NCBI GenBank assembly: GCA_001800015.1 | Contig: MGUO01000187.1 | Location: forward strand, 1 to 8,048 | Length of the DNA stretch: 8,048 nucleotides | DNA from: Elusimicrobia bacterium RIFCSPHIGHO2_02_FULL_57_9 | GTDB taxonomy: Bacteria; Elusimicrobiota; Elusimicrobia; UBA1565; UBA9628 | Direction: 5' to 3' | Shown: one piece after another, positions 1 through 5,823 of the stretch | Numbering within the stretch: position 1 is the first letter of the stretch | How the letters are laid out: every line of letters begins with the position of its first letter | Notes under the pieces: generated by a model | Told to the model about the DNA's origin: nothing | What the model saw: only the letters and a program-made list of their open reading frames with translations | The model's database searches: none | Position numbers and translations under genes: made by a program

Positions 1-17
1 GCAGATAAAGCTTCATA

Positions 18-1190
18 TCAGAAAAAATATTTGAACAAGTAAAAGAATCGCTCCAGGATTTTATCTTGATATGGGCGCTTGCGCCACTGCCCCAGGTTGA
101 ATTCCCGCGATTGGGCGATATCATCCTCCAGAACCCCGGCCAGGCGCGAAGAGAAATCGGGGTCGAGAATATGCAGGTTTACCTCCAGATTGTTAAAGAG
201 GCTGAGATGATCCATGTTGTAAGAGCCTGCGGTGCTCCAAGTTTTATCCACCACGGCCGTTTTTGCGTGCAACACGGGTCCCTGCCATTCGAATATCCGT
301 ACCCCCTGCCGGAGCAGATATTCGTATTGATAGCGTCCCGCATACCAAACCGAAAGAATGTCGCAGCGTCCCTGCACCAGGATGCGCACGCAAACGCCTC
401 TGTGGGCCGCGGCAGCCAGGGCGCGGCTGGTCCGTATATCCGGGACGAAATAGGCGTTGGCGATAATCACTTCGCGTTGGGCGGCGCGCAAGGCGCTTAA
501 ATAAGTCGAACGGATGCGGTAGCGATAAATGAATTCCTGATTGGCCGCGGCCCAAACCCGGGAGGTTCCTTGGGGAGGCCGGGTGTGATGTTCGAGGCCG
601 AACCACCGTCCCGTTTCTTTGTGCCAAACGGCCCGGAAAAGACGGTCCAACTCATAGGCGGCGGGGCCCTCGAGGCGCACATGCACGTCGTGCCAGTTCG
701 AGCCTCCCTCCGGAAGGGGGGCGTGATCATCGCAGATGTTGGCGCCTCCGGTGAAGGCGATTTTGCCATCGATGATAAGAATTTTACGATGGTCGCGTCT
801 GGTCCAGGCCCAGCGCGACCTCCAAGGAGCGACCGGGTGATATTCGAGGAATTGCACCCCGGCATTGCGCAGGCGGTTAAGAAACACGGGGTTGATATCC
901 AGGGAGCCGATGGAGTCGAAAATGATCCGCACGCGCACCCCCGAGCGGGCCTTGGCTCCCAAGGCCGCGGCGAATCTTCTGCCGGTGGCATCGCTGCGCA
1001 GGATATAGGTTTCCAGATGAACCGTTTCTTGAGCCGCGGCGATGGCCTTAAGCATCTCGCGGTAAAGCTCGCCTCCCGACAGCGGCAGGGTCAATCTATT
1101 GCCACTGACGTATCGGTCCAGGTCGCGGGAAAAGTTCCCGGAACCCGGAGGCGGTCGTCTGAGCAGGCGGCGCAAGGGCTGAAGTTGCAT
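18..1190 (-). CDS. cls: Cardiolipin synthase, ClsB-like phospholipase D family
   Basis: Predicted to make cardiolipin at the inner membrane by phosphatidyl transfer between phospholipids. With the ATG at 1190 the protein has 390 residues, close to the roughly 410 of E. coli ClsB. Both catalytic HxKxxxxD motifs are intact: HRKILIID (H134, K136, D141) followed by GGAN, and HAKTAVVD (H308, K310, D315) followed by GSYNMD. The stretches LETYI, VRLEGP, REVIIANAYF and NLEVN are typical of ClsB rather than of the longer ClsA, and there are no N-terminal membrane helices. The frame stays open to a GTG at 1247, but that start would overlap the divergent helicase start at 1230. The 1190 ATG sits 11 nt after an extended -10 (TGTTATACT) and has no Shine-Dalgarno. 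The C-terminus is aromatic (FFYLFKYFF) and may touch the membrane. Family identity is strong. The exact substrate is inferred, since related PLD proteins can transfer to other alcohols. Confidence 0.9.
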   Translation of the reverse strand: MQLQPLRRLLRRPPPGSGNFSRDLDRYVSGNRLTLPLSGGELYREMLKAIAAAQETVHLETYILRSDATGRRFAAALGAKARSGVRVRIIFDSIGSLDINPVFLNRLRNAGVQFLEYHPVAPWRSRWAWTRRDHRKILIIDGKIAFTGGANICDDHAPLPEGGSNWHDVHVRLEGPAAYELDRLFRAVWHKETGRWFGLEHHTRPPQGTSRVWAAANQEFIYRYRIRSTYLSALRAAQREVIIANAYFVPDIRTSRALAAAAHRGVCVRILVQGRCDILSVWYAGRYQYEYLLRQGVRIFEWQGPVLHAKTAVVDKTWSTAGSYNMDHLSLFNNLEVNLHILDPDFSSRLAGVLEDDIAQSREFNLGQWRKRPYQDKILERFFYLFKYFF

Positions 1191-1201
1191 GGCAAGGTGG
1201 C

Positions 1202-1210
1202 AGTATAACA
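1202..1210 (-). promoter_or_regulatory. Extended -10 promoter of the cls-like gene
   Basis: Read on the minus strand the sequence is TGTTATACT, matching the extended -10 consensus TGnTATAAT at all fixed positions but one. It ends 11 nt before the ATG at 1190, so the transcript would have a leader of only a few bases. No convincing -35 hexamer lies at the right distance, which is usual for extended -10 promoters. Confidence 0.55.
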
Positions 1211-1214
1211 AATG

Positions 1215-1223
1215 TGCTAGGAT
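1215..1223 (+). promoter_or_regulatory. Extended -10 promoter of the helicase gene
   Basis: TGCTAGGAT carries the TG extension and four of six -10 positions. It ends 6 nt before the GTG at 1230, so transcription would begin at or very near the start codon. GATACT at 1221-1226 is an alternative hexamer but sits too close. No Shine-Dalgarno is visible. The element lies back to back with the cls -10, 10 bp away. Confidence 0.4.
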
Positions 1224-1229
1224 ACTTTC

Positions 1230-3140
1230 GTGGGCGGCAGCGAGCACTTTAACAGGCTTTTAGTGCTGCTGGAAATCGAGCGGTTGGCGGAAAAACAGGA
1301 AAATCTGCGCGAGCTGCGCCGCTATCCCATCGCCACCCGCGAAGCCTTGGGCAAAACCGTCACGGGCTTGGCCGTCGAAGGCGTGGAGGGGGGATTAGGC
1401 GGCATGACCTTGCTGACGCTGTCGCGCCAGAGCGCCGGCGAAGAGCTGGCTCCGTTTCATGCCTTGGGTGCCGGTGACAATGTGCTGGTTACTTTCCCTT
1501 CAGGCTGCCAGCCTCCTGCCTCTGAAGGAACGATGTATAAGGTTGATGAATACCGTTCGACCGTCGCCTTAAACGGTCCGGGACCCTCTCAATTTCCCCG
1601 CGGCAATTGCCAAATCGACTTGCTGGGATCGGATGCGACTTATCAGAGGATGAAAAAAGCCCTGGCCAAGGTTTGCGACGCAAAAAAAAACCGCGTGGCC
1701 GAGCTGCGCGAGATTTTCCTGGGCGAAAAAAAACCAGAGCGCTTGCATCGCGCGAAGTCAAAGCTGCAATTTTTTAACGAACATCTTAACGAATTTCAAC
1801 GGCAAGCCGTGGAGACCGCCGTGGCCGCCCCCGACGTCGCCTTGGTGCACGGTCCTCCGGGCACTGGAAAGACCACGGTTTTAGTCGAGCTTATCCGCCA
1901 GTCCGTGGCGCGCGGGGAAAGGGTTTTGGCCACCGCCCCTTCCAATATCGCTGTTGATAACATGCTCGAAAAGCTGCATGAGACCAATTTGCGCGTCGTG
2001 CGGCTCGGTCACCCGGCGCGCACCCTGGAATTTCTGCGCCACAATAACTTGGCGGCCCTGCTTGAGCAAGATCCAGGTTATGACGAGGTTCGCGAGTTGG
2101 ACGGCCGGCGTGAGCGTCTCATCAAGAAAAAATCGCGTTTCGGCCGGGGCCGGGCTCAATTGGGCTATGAAGAAAGGCAAGGTCGCGAGCGCGAGGTCCG
2201 CCAGCTCTGGCGCCAGGCGCGCGATATCGAATTCGAGATTTCGCGGCGCATTCTTTCTTCGGCCCAGGTAGTGCTGGCTACTCACGGAGGAATTTCCCGG
2301 AAAATGGTCAAAGGGGAATTCGACCTGGTCGCCTTGGACGAAGCCTCCCAAGCGACGGAACCTTTTTCCTGGATCCCTTTGACCCTGGCGCGCAAGGCAG
2401 TATTCGCCGGCGATTCCATGCAGCTTCCTCCGACCATTTATTCCCAAGAGGCGGCAAAGGGAGGGCTGGCCGTCACCTTGTTCGACCGGCTTAAGGATAT
2501 TTTGCCGGATTCGCTGCAAACGCTTTTGCGCGTGCAGTACCGCATGCATGAAACCATCATGGGGTTTTCCTCCGGCCAATTCTACGAGGGCAAGCTCCGG
2601 GCCGATGAATCGGTGCGTAAGCGCACGGCCAACGAGCTTCCCAACGTGGAAAGCGATGATTTAACCTCCGTGCCGCTCACCTTTGTCGACACGGCCGGGG
2701 CCGGCTTCGAGGAATCCTGGAATGAGCTTCTGGAAAGCCGCGAGAATAAGGGCGAGGCTGATTTAGCCGTGCGCCTGATGAAGCGACTGCTTGACGCGGG
2801 GTTGAGTCCCTGCGATATCGCCTTGCTCACGCCCTATGTAGCCCAGTCCAGGCTGCTTAAATCCATGGTCAAGGCGCCGGGCCTTGAGATCGGCTCGGTG
2901 GACGGCTTTCAAGGCCGCGAAAAAGAGGCAACCATCGTCTCATTAGTCCGCTCCAATGCGGAGGCGGAAGTCGGATTTCTCTGCGACACCCGGCGCATGA
3001 ACGTGGCCATGACCCGCGCGCGCCGGCTGCTCATCGTTATCGGCGATTCCGCCACCATCGGCCAGCATCCCTTTTACAGCCGTTTTATAGACTACGCCGA
3101 CAAGCACGGAGCGCATCGCTCTTCTTACGAATGGCCTTAA
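1230..3140 (+). CDS. SF1 DNA/RNA helicase, IGHMBP2/SMUBP-2 (Upf1-like) family
   Basis: An ATP-driven 5'-to-3' type superfamily 1B helicase of the IGHMBP2/Upf1-like group, 636 residues, probably acting on DNA or RNA in the cytoplasm. All core motifs are present in order: Walker A GPPGTGKTT (208-216), motif Ia TAPSNIAVD (235-243), DEAS (370-373), motif III GDSMQLPPT (394-402), QYRMH (436-440), motif V VDGFQGRE (557-564) and motif VI NVAMTRARR (591-599). An N-terminal region of about 180 residues precedes the RecA domains, and a charged helical insert lies around 285-340, as in this family. The N-terminus FNRLLVLLEIERLAE resembles the normal family start, supporting the GTG at 1230 although it has no Shine-Dalgarno. 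Runs of nine and eight A lie before Walker A. The gene is followed after 73 nt by spoVG on the same strand and may be co-transcribed with it. In vivo role of the bacterial members is poorly known. Confidence 0.93.
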   Translation: MGGSEHFNRLLVLLEIERLAEKQENLRELRRYPIATREALGKTVTGLAVEGVEGGLGGMTLLTLSRQSAGEELAPFHALGAGDNVLVTFPSGCQPPASEGTMYKVDEYRSTVALNGPGPSQFPRGNCQIDLLGSDATYQRMKKALAKVCDAKKNRVAELREIFLGEKKPERLHRAKSKLQFFNEHLNEFQRQAVETAVAAPDVALVHGPPGTGKTTVLVELIRQSVARGERVLATAPSNIAVDNMLEKLHETNLRVVRLGHPARTLEFLRHNNLAALLEQDPGYDEVRELDGRRERLIKKKSRFGRGRAQLGYEERQGREREVRQLWRQARDIEFEISRRILSSAQVVLATHGGISRKMVKGEFDLVALDEASQATEPFSWIPLTLARKAVFAGDSMQLPPTIYSQEAAKGGLAVTLFDRLKDILPDSLQTLLRVQYRMHETIMGFSSGQFYEGKLRADESVRKRTANELPNVESDDLTSVPLTFVDTAGAGFEESWNELLESRENKGEADLAVRLMKRLLDAGLSPCDIALLTPYVAQSRLLKSMVKAPGLEIGSVDGFQGREKEATIVSLVRSNAEAEVGFLCDTRRMNVAMTRARRLLIVIGDSATIGQHPFYSRFIDYADKHGAHRSSYEWP

Positions 3141-3183
3141 AAATCACCGCAACTTTTTCGGGGGTCAAATCGTATATATCCTG

Positions 3184-3200
3184 GGCGCTGATTTTGCGCC
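3184..3200 (+). other. Short hairpin directly before the spoVG ribosome binding site
   Basis: GGCGC (3184-3188) can pair with GCGCC (3196-3200) across a 7-nt loop, and the Shine-Dalgarno starts at the next base. It could tune spoVG translation or mark the 5' end of its message. Only five base pairs, so chance is possible. Confidence 0.3.
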
Positions 3201-3206
3201 GAGGAG
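3201..3206 (+). promoter_or_regulatory. Ribosome binding site of spoVG
   Basis: GAGGAG is a strong Shine-Dalgarno. It is 7 nt from the ATG at 3214 but only 1 nt from the in-frame ATG at 3208, so it selects 3214 as the start. Confidence 0.7.
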
Positions 3207-3213
3207 AATGCGA

Positions 3214-3540
3214 ATGACCGCAACAAACGGGTTGCCGAAACTGGAGACAAGAATCAGGCTTTACAGCGGGCCGAATAACGGGGGGAAAGCGGACCTGCTG
3301 GGATTCGCGGAGCTCACCATAGGCGGAGCCTTCGTGATCAAGGATATCCGCATATTGCTGTCCAAAGAAAAGGGAAAGGGCGGGGTGTTTGTTTCTTTCC
3401 CCAGCAAGAGGGGTTCGGGAGGGCACGAATCGGAATATTTCGATATCGCTCATCCTATAACCGTGGAGGCTTACGATAAGGCGCGCAAGTCCATCGTCGA
3501 AGCCTATGATAAGGCCAGGGCTTCGGCCGTGACGGCTTAG
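3214..3540 (+). CDS. spoVG: SpoVG family nucleic-acid-binding protein
   Basis: A small SpoVG-family protein of 108 residues. Known members bind DNA and RNA site-specifically and act as global post-transcriptional or transcriptional regulators (Bacillus, Staphylococcus, Borrelia); they also occur in bacteria that do not sporulate. The family pattern is clear: a first strand with ETRIRLY, then LGFAELTIGGAFVIKDIRIL, GVFVSFPSKR, and FDIAHPITVEAYDKARKSIVEAY, matching the conserved F-V-x-D-I-K-I, P-S-R/K and D-I-A-H-P-I blocks. The C-terminal helix holds a near repeat (EAYDKARKSIV / EAYDKARASAV) that lengthens it. The start at 3214 is chosen from the GAGGAG at 7 nt. It lies 73 nt after the helicase. 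An AT-rich TATATAT at 3173-3179 might be its own -10, but no -35 is apparent. No sporulation genes are in view, so the regulatory targets are unknown. Confidence 0.9.
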   Translation: MTATNGLPKLETRIRLYSGPNNGGKADLLGFAELTIGGAFVIKDIRILLSKEKGKGGVFVSFPSKRGSGGHESEYFDIAHPITVEAYDKARKSIVEAYDKARASAVTA

Positions 3541-3546
3541 CGGTTC

Positions 3547-3574
3547 TTGACAGCCCCTATGCGCGTATTACAAT
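3547..3574 (+). promoter_or_regulatory. Strong sigma70-type promoter inside a palindrome
   Basis: A consensus -35 TTGACA (3547-3552) is followed after 16 bp by TACAAT (3569-3574), five of six to the -10 consensus. This is the best two-box promoter in the window. It points rightward, with a predicted start near 3581, into a stretch that has no confidently recognised gene. Nearly the whole element lies inside the palindrome at 3551-3590, so a dimeric protein bound there would block it. Confidence 0.65.
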
Positions 3575-3590
3575 ACACGCATAGGGGCTG
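3551..3590. repeat. Near-perfect 40-bp palindrome over a promoter
   Basis: CAGCCCCTATGCG (3551-3563) is the exact reverse complement of 3578-3590. After one C/A mismatch, GTATT (3565-3569) pairs with AATAC (3572-3576) around a 2-nt centre, so 18 of 19 positions pair. As RNA it could fold into a long hairpin after spoVG, but no T run follows on either strand, so it is a poor intrinsic terminator. Its placement over the -35/-10 spacer and the start region suggests an operator. A repeat-family element or a stop-proximal RNA stabiliser are alternatives. Confidence 0.8.
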
Positions 3591-3626
3591 AAATTCAGAA
3601 AACGCGACCTGCGCTTATTGTGTCCA

Positions 3627-3830
3627 ATGACATCAACAACATCACACGGCAACAAGGGAGCCGGCAAGGTCAAGGCCAATCAGATTCAGCCGGCCCGTTC
3701 AAGGAAGCGGACCGGCCCGCTCACGCAAAGAGTCGATTACTCGGACGGATTCCTAGGGTCCGGCCGTGGAATCAGGGACAGGTTGCTCCTTGCGACAAAC
3801 CTTGCGGGCGAAATCTGCGCCGGCGCATGA
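3627..3830 (+). CDS. Possible 67-residue basic protein, unrecognised
   Basis: A short ORF starting MTSTTSHGNKG, with in-frame TTG at 3618 as alternative start. The first half is rich in Lys, Arg, Ser and Thr (ARSRKRTGPLTQR) and the second half is more hydrophobic (DRLLLATNLAGEICAGA). It resembles no family I know and has no Shine-Dalgarno. It is listed because it lies wholly between a strong promoter and a terminator-like hairpin. An overlapping frame from GTG 3620 to 3928 is also open but would run through the hairpin. Coding status is doubtful; the region may be an RNA gene instead. Confidence 0.2.
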   Translation: MTSTTSHGNKGAGKVKANQIQPARSRKRTGPLTQRVDYSDGFLGSGRGIRDRLLLATNLAGEICAGA

Positions 3831-3848
3831 GCCGCGCGGCGGAGAGCC

Positions 3849-3869
3849 GGACTGAAGGGTCCATTTTTT
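3849..3869 (+). terminator. Intrinsic terminator-like hairpin with T6
   Basis: GGACT (3849-3853) pairs with GGTCC (3858-3862), including one T-G wobble, around the loop GAAG. It is followed by A and then six Ts (3864-3869). The stem is short, so efficiency would be modest, but the position matches the end of the unit started by the promoter at 3547-3574. Confidence 0.4.
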
Positions 3870-3988
3870 CCGCGGCGCTGGGTCCCAGGCCGGGACAGGC
3901 CAAAAGACCACGGTTTGCGGACCGATAGGCCCATGACGCCCGGCCCCTTGCATTCATAGAATCACTTTGCAGTTGGAGTATGATCCGC

Positions 3989-3993
3989 GGAGG
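3989..3993 (+). promoter_or_regulatory. Ribosome binding site of the secreted protein gene
   Basis: GGAGG lies 5 nt before the GTG at 3999 and fixes that start. A TATGAT at 3979-3984 looks like a -10 but would begin transcription inside this site, so its role is unclear. Confidence 0.65.
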
Positions 3994-3998
3994 TTATA

Positions 3999-4814
3999 GT
4001 GAAAAGTTCAGCATTGGTTTTGGCGCAGGTTTTGCTGTTGGGATTCAGCGCTGCCCTCTCGTTCGCCGGTGAAGCAGATCGCGTCGCGGCTTTAAACGCC
4101 GAAATCGTAACATTGCTGGCGCCGTACAACAATCCGGTTACCAGCGCCAAGATCGTATTTAGCAAAGTCACCGTTAATGAGAGTCGTGCGGTTGAGCTGG
4201 CTTTTTCCGTGAGTCTTCATAAGAAGGGAACAAAGGGAGAGGCCAGCCTGGAGATTCCTGAGCTGCGTTATCACTTTCCAGAGGCAGGCGGGGAGCCCGA
4301 ACTGGTAGGCAAGCTCGCGCTCAAGTTCGATGTCTTATCCGTTGTTACACAAGAACAGGTCAATGAAATGGGTCCTAGCGCTGACAGATGGGTCAAGGAG
4401 TTCGCGGATGAATACGCAAGGAAGTACAAAGGCGCCGCCAGAGTGGATGCCCGCATTACGCATAAAGAAGTTGATGACAAAGGGAATCTAAAAGCTTTGG
4501 GGCTAGCGTTGGAGGGCGAGATTGATCTGGCGAAGCTTCCTCCCGACAGGAAGCCGGAGGATGAAGTTTTGCGAGCCATCAAAATTGAGGCGTCCGGCGA
4601 TCTAAAGGGTGTTGATTTGACGCTTGCCGCGATATTTAATCCAAACGCGGAACAATTTAAAAAAGATGGCGAGGGATTGAAAGAGCTTTTGGAGAAGCTC
4701 TTGGCCCGGGATCCCAAGCTGATGAAAGATATCGTCAAGTACGCTGAACAGATAGACCAGTGGGCCATTTATGTCGTTGGTGGAGAGCGCGGTCTGGGGT
4801 CTTTAATAAAATAG
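3999..4814 (+). CDS. Secreted protein of unknown function
   Basis: A 271-residue protein that I do not recognise. Residues 1-23 form a clear Sec signal peptide: MKSS, a hydrophobic core (ALVLAQVLLLGFSAAL), then SFA before GEA, with cleavage likely after A23. The mature part is charged and soluble, with alternating strand-like stretches (VELAFSVSLHK, KLALKFDVLSVV, LKALGLALEGEIDL, DLKGVDLTLAAIF) and a helical, lysine- and glutamate-rich C-terminal third (KDGEGLKELLEKLLARDPK). The strand pattern suggests a periplasmic beta-rich binding or scaffold domain; this is inference. No cysteines, metal motifs or catalytic signatures stand out. The GTG start is supported by GGAGG 5 nt upstream and by the signal peptide. 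Base composition is visibly lower in GC than the neighbouring pcm gene. Its stop lies 46 nt before pcm, which has its own promoter-like element, so the two are probably separate units. Confidence 0.85.
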   Translation: MKSSALVLAQVLLLGFSAALSFAGEADRVAALNAEIVTLLAPYNNPVTSAKIVFSKVTVNESRAVELAFSVSLHKKGTKGEASLEIPELRYHFPEAGGEPELVGKLALKFDVLSVVTQEQVNEMGPSADRWVKEFADEYARKYKGAARVDARITHKEVDDKGNLKALGLALEGEIDLAKLPPDRKPEDEVLRAIKIEASGDLKGVDLTLAAIFNPNAEQFKKDGEGLKELLEKLLARDPKLMKDIVKYAEQIDQWAIYVVGGERGLGSLIK

Positions 4815-4843
4815 TCTCTTTATTGGTCCCATTAAGATCTTGG

Positions 4844-4852
4844 TGGCATAAT
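4844..4852 (+). promoter_or_regulatory. Extended -10 promoter of pcm
   Basis: TGGCATAAT has the TG extension and five of six -10 positions. TTGGTC (4823-4828) at 18 bp is a weak -35. The -10 ends 8 nt before the GTG at 4861 with no Shine-Dalgarno between, which places the transcription start on or beside the start codon. Confidence 0.5.
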
Positions 4853-4860
4853 CCCCCCTT

Positions 4861-5685
4861 GTGCCTGTACACAGGAAGCTCGCGGCGGCCCTCATCCTAG
4901 CCTTGTTCGGATGCAACGGCGGGTCCTCGGTCGCCCCGTCCGGGAAGGCGCGGCGGCCGTTCGTTCTCGCCGCCCAACGGCAGGACGAGCGCGACGTCAT
5001 GGTGGACCTCATCGCAACGTACTCCGCGGAGCACCGGGTCCGCGCTCCGGGGGTCCTGGCCGCCATGCGCAAGGTCGCCCGCCATGACTTCGTCCCCGCC
5101 GCGGTGGCGGACCGGGCCTATGGGGACTATCCCCTCCCCATCGGGGAGGGGCAGACCATTTCCCAGCCCTTCATCGTCGGCACCATGACCGAGGTCTTGG
5201 AGGTCAAGCCGGGCGACAGGGTCCTTGAGATCGGCACGGGCTCGGGCTACCAGGCCGCGATCCTGGGAGAACTCGCGCGCGAGGTCTACACCATCGAGAT
5301 CATCGAGCCCCTGGCGCGGCGATCCCGGGAGACTCTCGAGAGGCTCGGCTACAAGAACGTGTTCGTTCGGGCCGGGGACGGTTATCGGGGCTGGCCCGAG
5401 GCCGCGCCCTTCGATTCGATCATCGTGACCTGCGCGCCGGACCATATACCCCGGCCCCTGGTGAACCAGCTCCGGATCGGGGGACTCATGGTCATCCCGG
5501 TGGGCCAGGAGCTGCGCGGGGTCTGGTCGGCGCAGCAGTTGGTCGTGGTCAGAAAGACGCCCAAGGGGATGGAGCGGCAGGCGATCATGGACGTTCAGTT
5601 CGTGCCCATGACCGGAGAAGCCCAAAAGGCCTCGATGAAGAAGCGATTAAATGGAGGTGCGAGCGGGATTCGAACCCGCGAATAA
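4861..5685 (+). CDS. pcm: Protein-L-isoaspartate O-methyltransferase, lipoprotein form
   Basis: Repairs age-damaged proteins by AdoMet-dependent methylation of L-isoaspartyl residues. Diagnostic blocks are the N-terminal RAPGVLAAMRKVARHDFVP (61-79), the substrate-site LPIGEGQTISQP (92-103), AdoMet motif I VLEIGTGSGYQAA (121-133), GDGYRGWPE (172-180), FDSIIVTCAP (184-193) and IPVGQE (212-217). The core matches the roughly 210-residue E. coli enzyme. The N-terminus adds a lipoprotein signal peptide (KLAAALILALFGC, lipobox Cys18) and a linker, so the enzyme is likely membrane-anchored outside the cytoplasm, unlike cytosolic Pcm; the AdoMet supply there would be a puzzle. The GTG start is supported by this signal and by a -10 at 8 nt. 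The last 11 codons, encoding NGGASGIRTRE, are read from the antisense of the tRNA-Cys gene; the natural C-terminus was probably near QKASMKKRL. Codon third positions are strongly GC-rich. Confidence 0.9.
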   Translation: MPVHRKLAAALILALFGCNGGSSVAPSGKARRPFVLAAQRQDERDVMVDLIATYSAEHRVRAPGVLAAMRKVARHDFVPAAVADRAYGDYPLPIGEGQTISQPFIVGTMTEVLEVKPGDRVLEIGTGSGYQAAILGELAREVYTIEIIEPLARRSRETLERLGYKNVFVRAGDGYRGWPEAAPFDSIIVTCAPDHIPRPLVNQLRIGGLMVIPVGQELRGVWSAQQLVVVRKTPKGMERQAIMDVQFVPMTGEAQKASMKKRLNGGASGIRTRE

Positions 5686-5728
5686 CGGTTTTGCAGACCG
5701 TCGCCTTGGACCACTTGGCTATCGCACC
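5652..5728 (-). tRNA. tRNA-Cys (GCA anticodon), CCA encoded
   Basis: Read leftward, the gene folds into a standard cloverleaf. The acceptor stem pairs GGTGCGA (5728-5722) with TCGCACC (5662-5656), followed by discriminator T73, typical for tRNA-Cys, and an encoded CCA (5654-5652). The anticodon stem ACGGT/ACCGT holds loop CTGCAAA with anticodon GCA. The T arm GCGGG/CCCGC has loop TTCGAAT, and the D arm contains AGCCAAGTGGTCCAAGGCG. The short variable loop fits a class I tRNA. The 3' part overlaps the end of the pcm reading frame by 34 bp on the opposite strand. No terminator is evident downstream, so precursor transcripts may extend antisense into pcm. Confidence 0.95.
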
Positions 5729-5749
5729 GTAAAGCCAGGCCGAAACTGC

Positions 5750-5779
5750 ATTATATGATTTTCAGTTCCCTGGGCTCAA
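5750..5779 (-). promoter_or_regulatory. Promoter of tRNA-Cys
   Basis: On the minus strand TTGAGC (5779-5774) and a perfect TATAAT (5755-5750) are spaced by 18 bp. The predicted start near 5743 leaves a short leader before the mature tRNA 5' end at 5728. Confidence 0.6.
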
Positions 5780-5823
5780 CCGGCGCTATCAGGGTTCTCG
5801 ACAAAATAGGGAGAGGCCTCGAA

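Larger units (their letters stand above)
3581..3869 (+). ncRNA. Candidate orphan small RNA (or short mRNA)
   Basis: This unit is bounded by the promoter at 3547-3574 and the hairpin plus T run at 3849-3869, giving a transcript of about 290 nt. Several local hairpins can be drawn: GCCGG...CCGGC with inner CCG/CGG within 3697-3725, GATTCC/GGAATC within 3749-3775, and GTTGC/GCGAC around the loop TCCTT within 3782-3797. I compared it by eye with RNase P, tmRNA, SRP and 6S RNA and with common riboswitch signatures and recognised none. The unit also contains a 67-codon ORF (3627-3830) ending 18 nt before the hairpin, so a short mRNA is the competing reading. The rest of the gap, 3870-3998, shows only a small palindrome CTGGGTCCCAG and the ribosome binding site of the next gene. 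Confidence 0.3.

Noticed and set aside
570..1208. A 212-codon open frame on the plus strand opposite the cls-like gene
   Set aside because: It is the antisense shadow of a gene with both HKD motifs intact; no domain or start signal of its own.
1191..1247. The GTG at 1247 as start of the cls-like gene
   Set aside because: It would overlap the divergent helicase start and place the extended -10 inside the gene; the extra 19 residues are not typical of ClsB.
1881..2579. A 232-codon minus-strand frame inside the helicase
   Set aside because: It is fully nested opposite the conserved helicase motifs, with no recognisable product.
3551..3590. The palindrome as the intrinsic terminator of spoVG
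   Set aside because: The stem is strong, but AAATTCAG follows on the plus strand and no T run follows on the minus strand.
3620..3928. A 102-codon frame from GTG 3620 overlapping the candidate small gene
   Set aside because: It would run through the terminator-like hairpin at 3849-3869, has no ribosome binding site and a repetitive Gln/Arg/Pro content.
3581..3998. RNase P RNA, tmRNA, SRP RNA, 6S RNA or a common riboswitch in the gap
   Set aside because: Signature blocks such as the RNase P GAGGAAAGTCC core, a tmRNA tRNA-like end or the SRP GGAAGCAGC loop were not found by eye; a covariance-model search could still find a diverged member.
4805..4824. AATAAA/TTTATT inverted repeat after the secreted protein gene as a terminator
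   Set aside because: The stem is only A-T pairs and no T run follows.
4897..5625. A 242-codon minus-strand frame opposite pcm
   Set aside because: High-GC antisense frames stay open by chance; the translation is low-complexity and the plus strand has all PCMT motifs.
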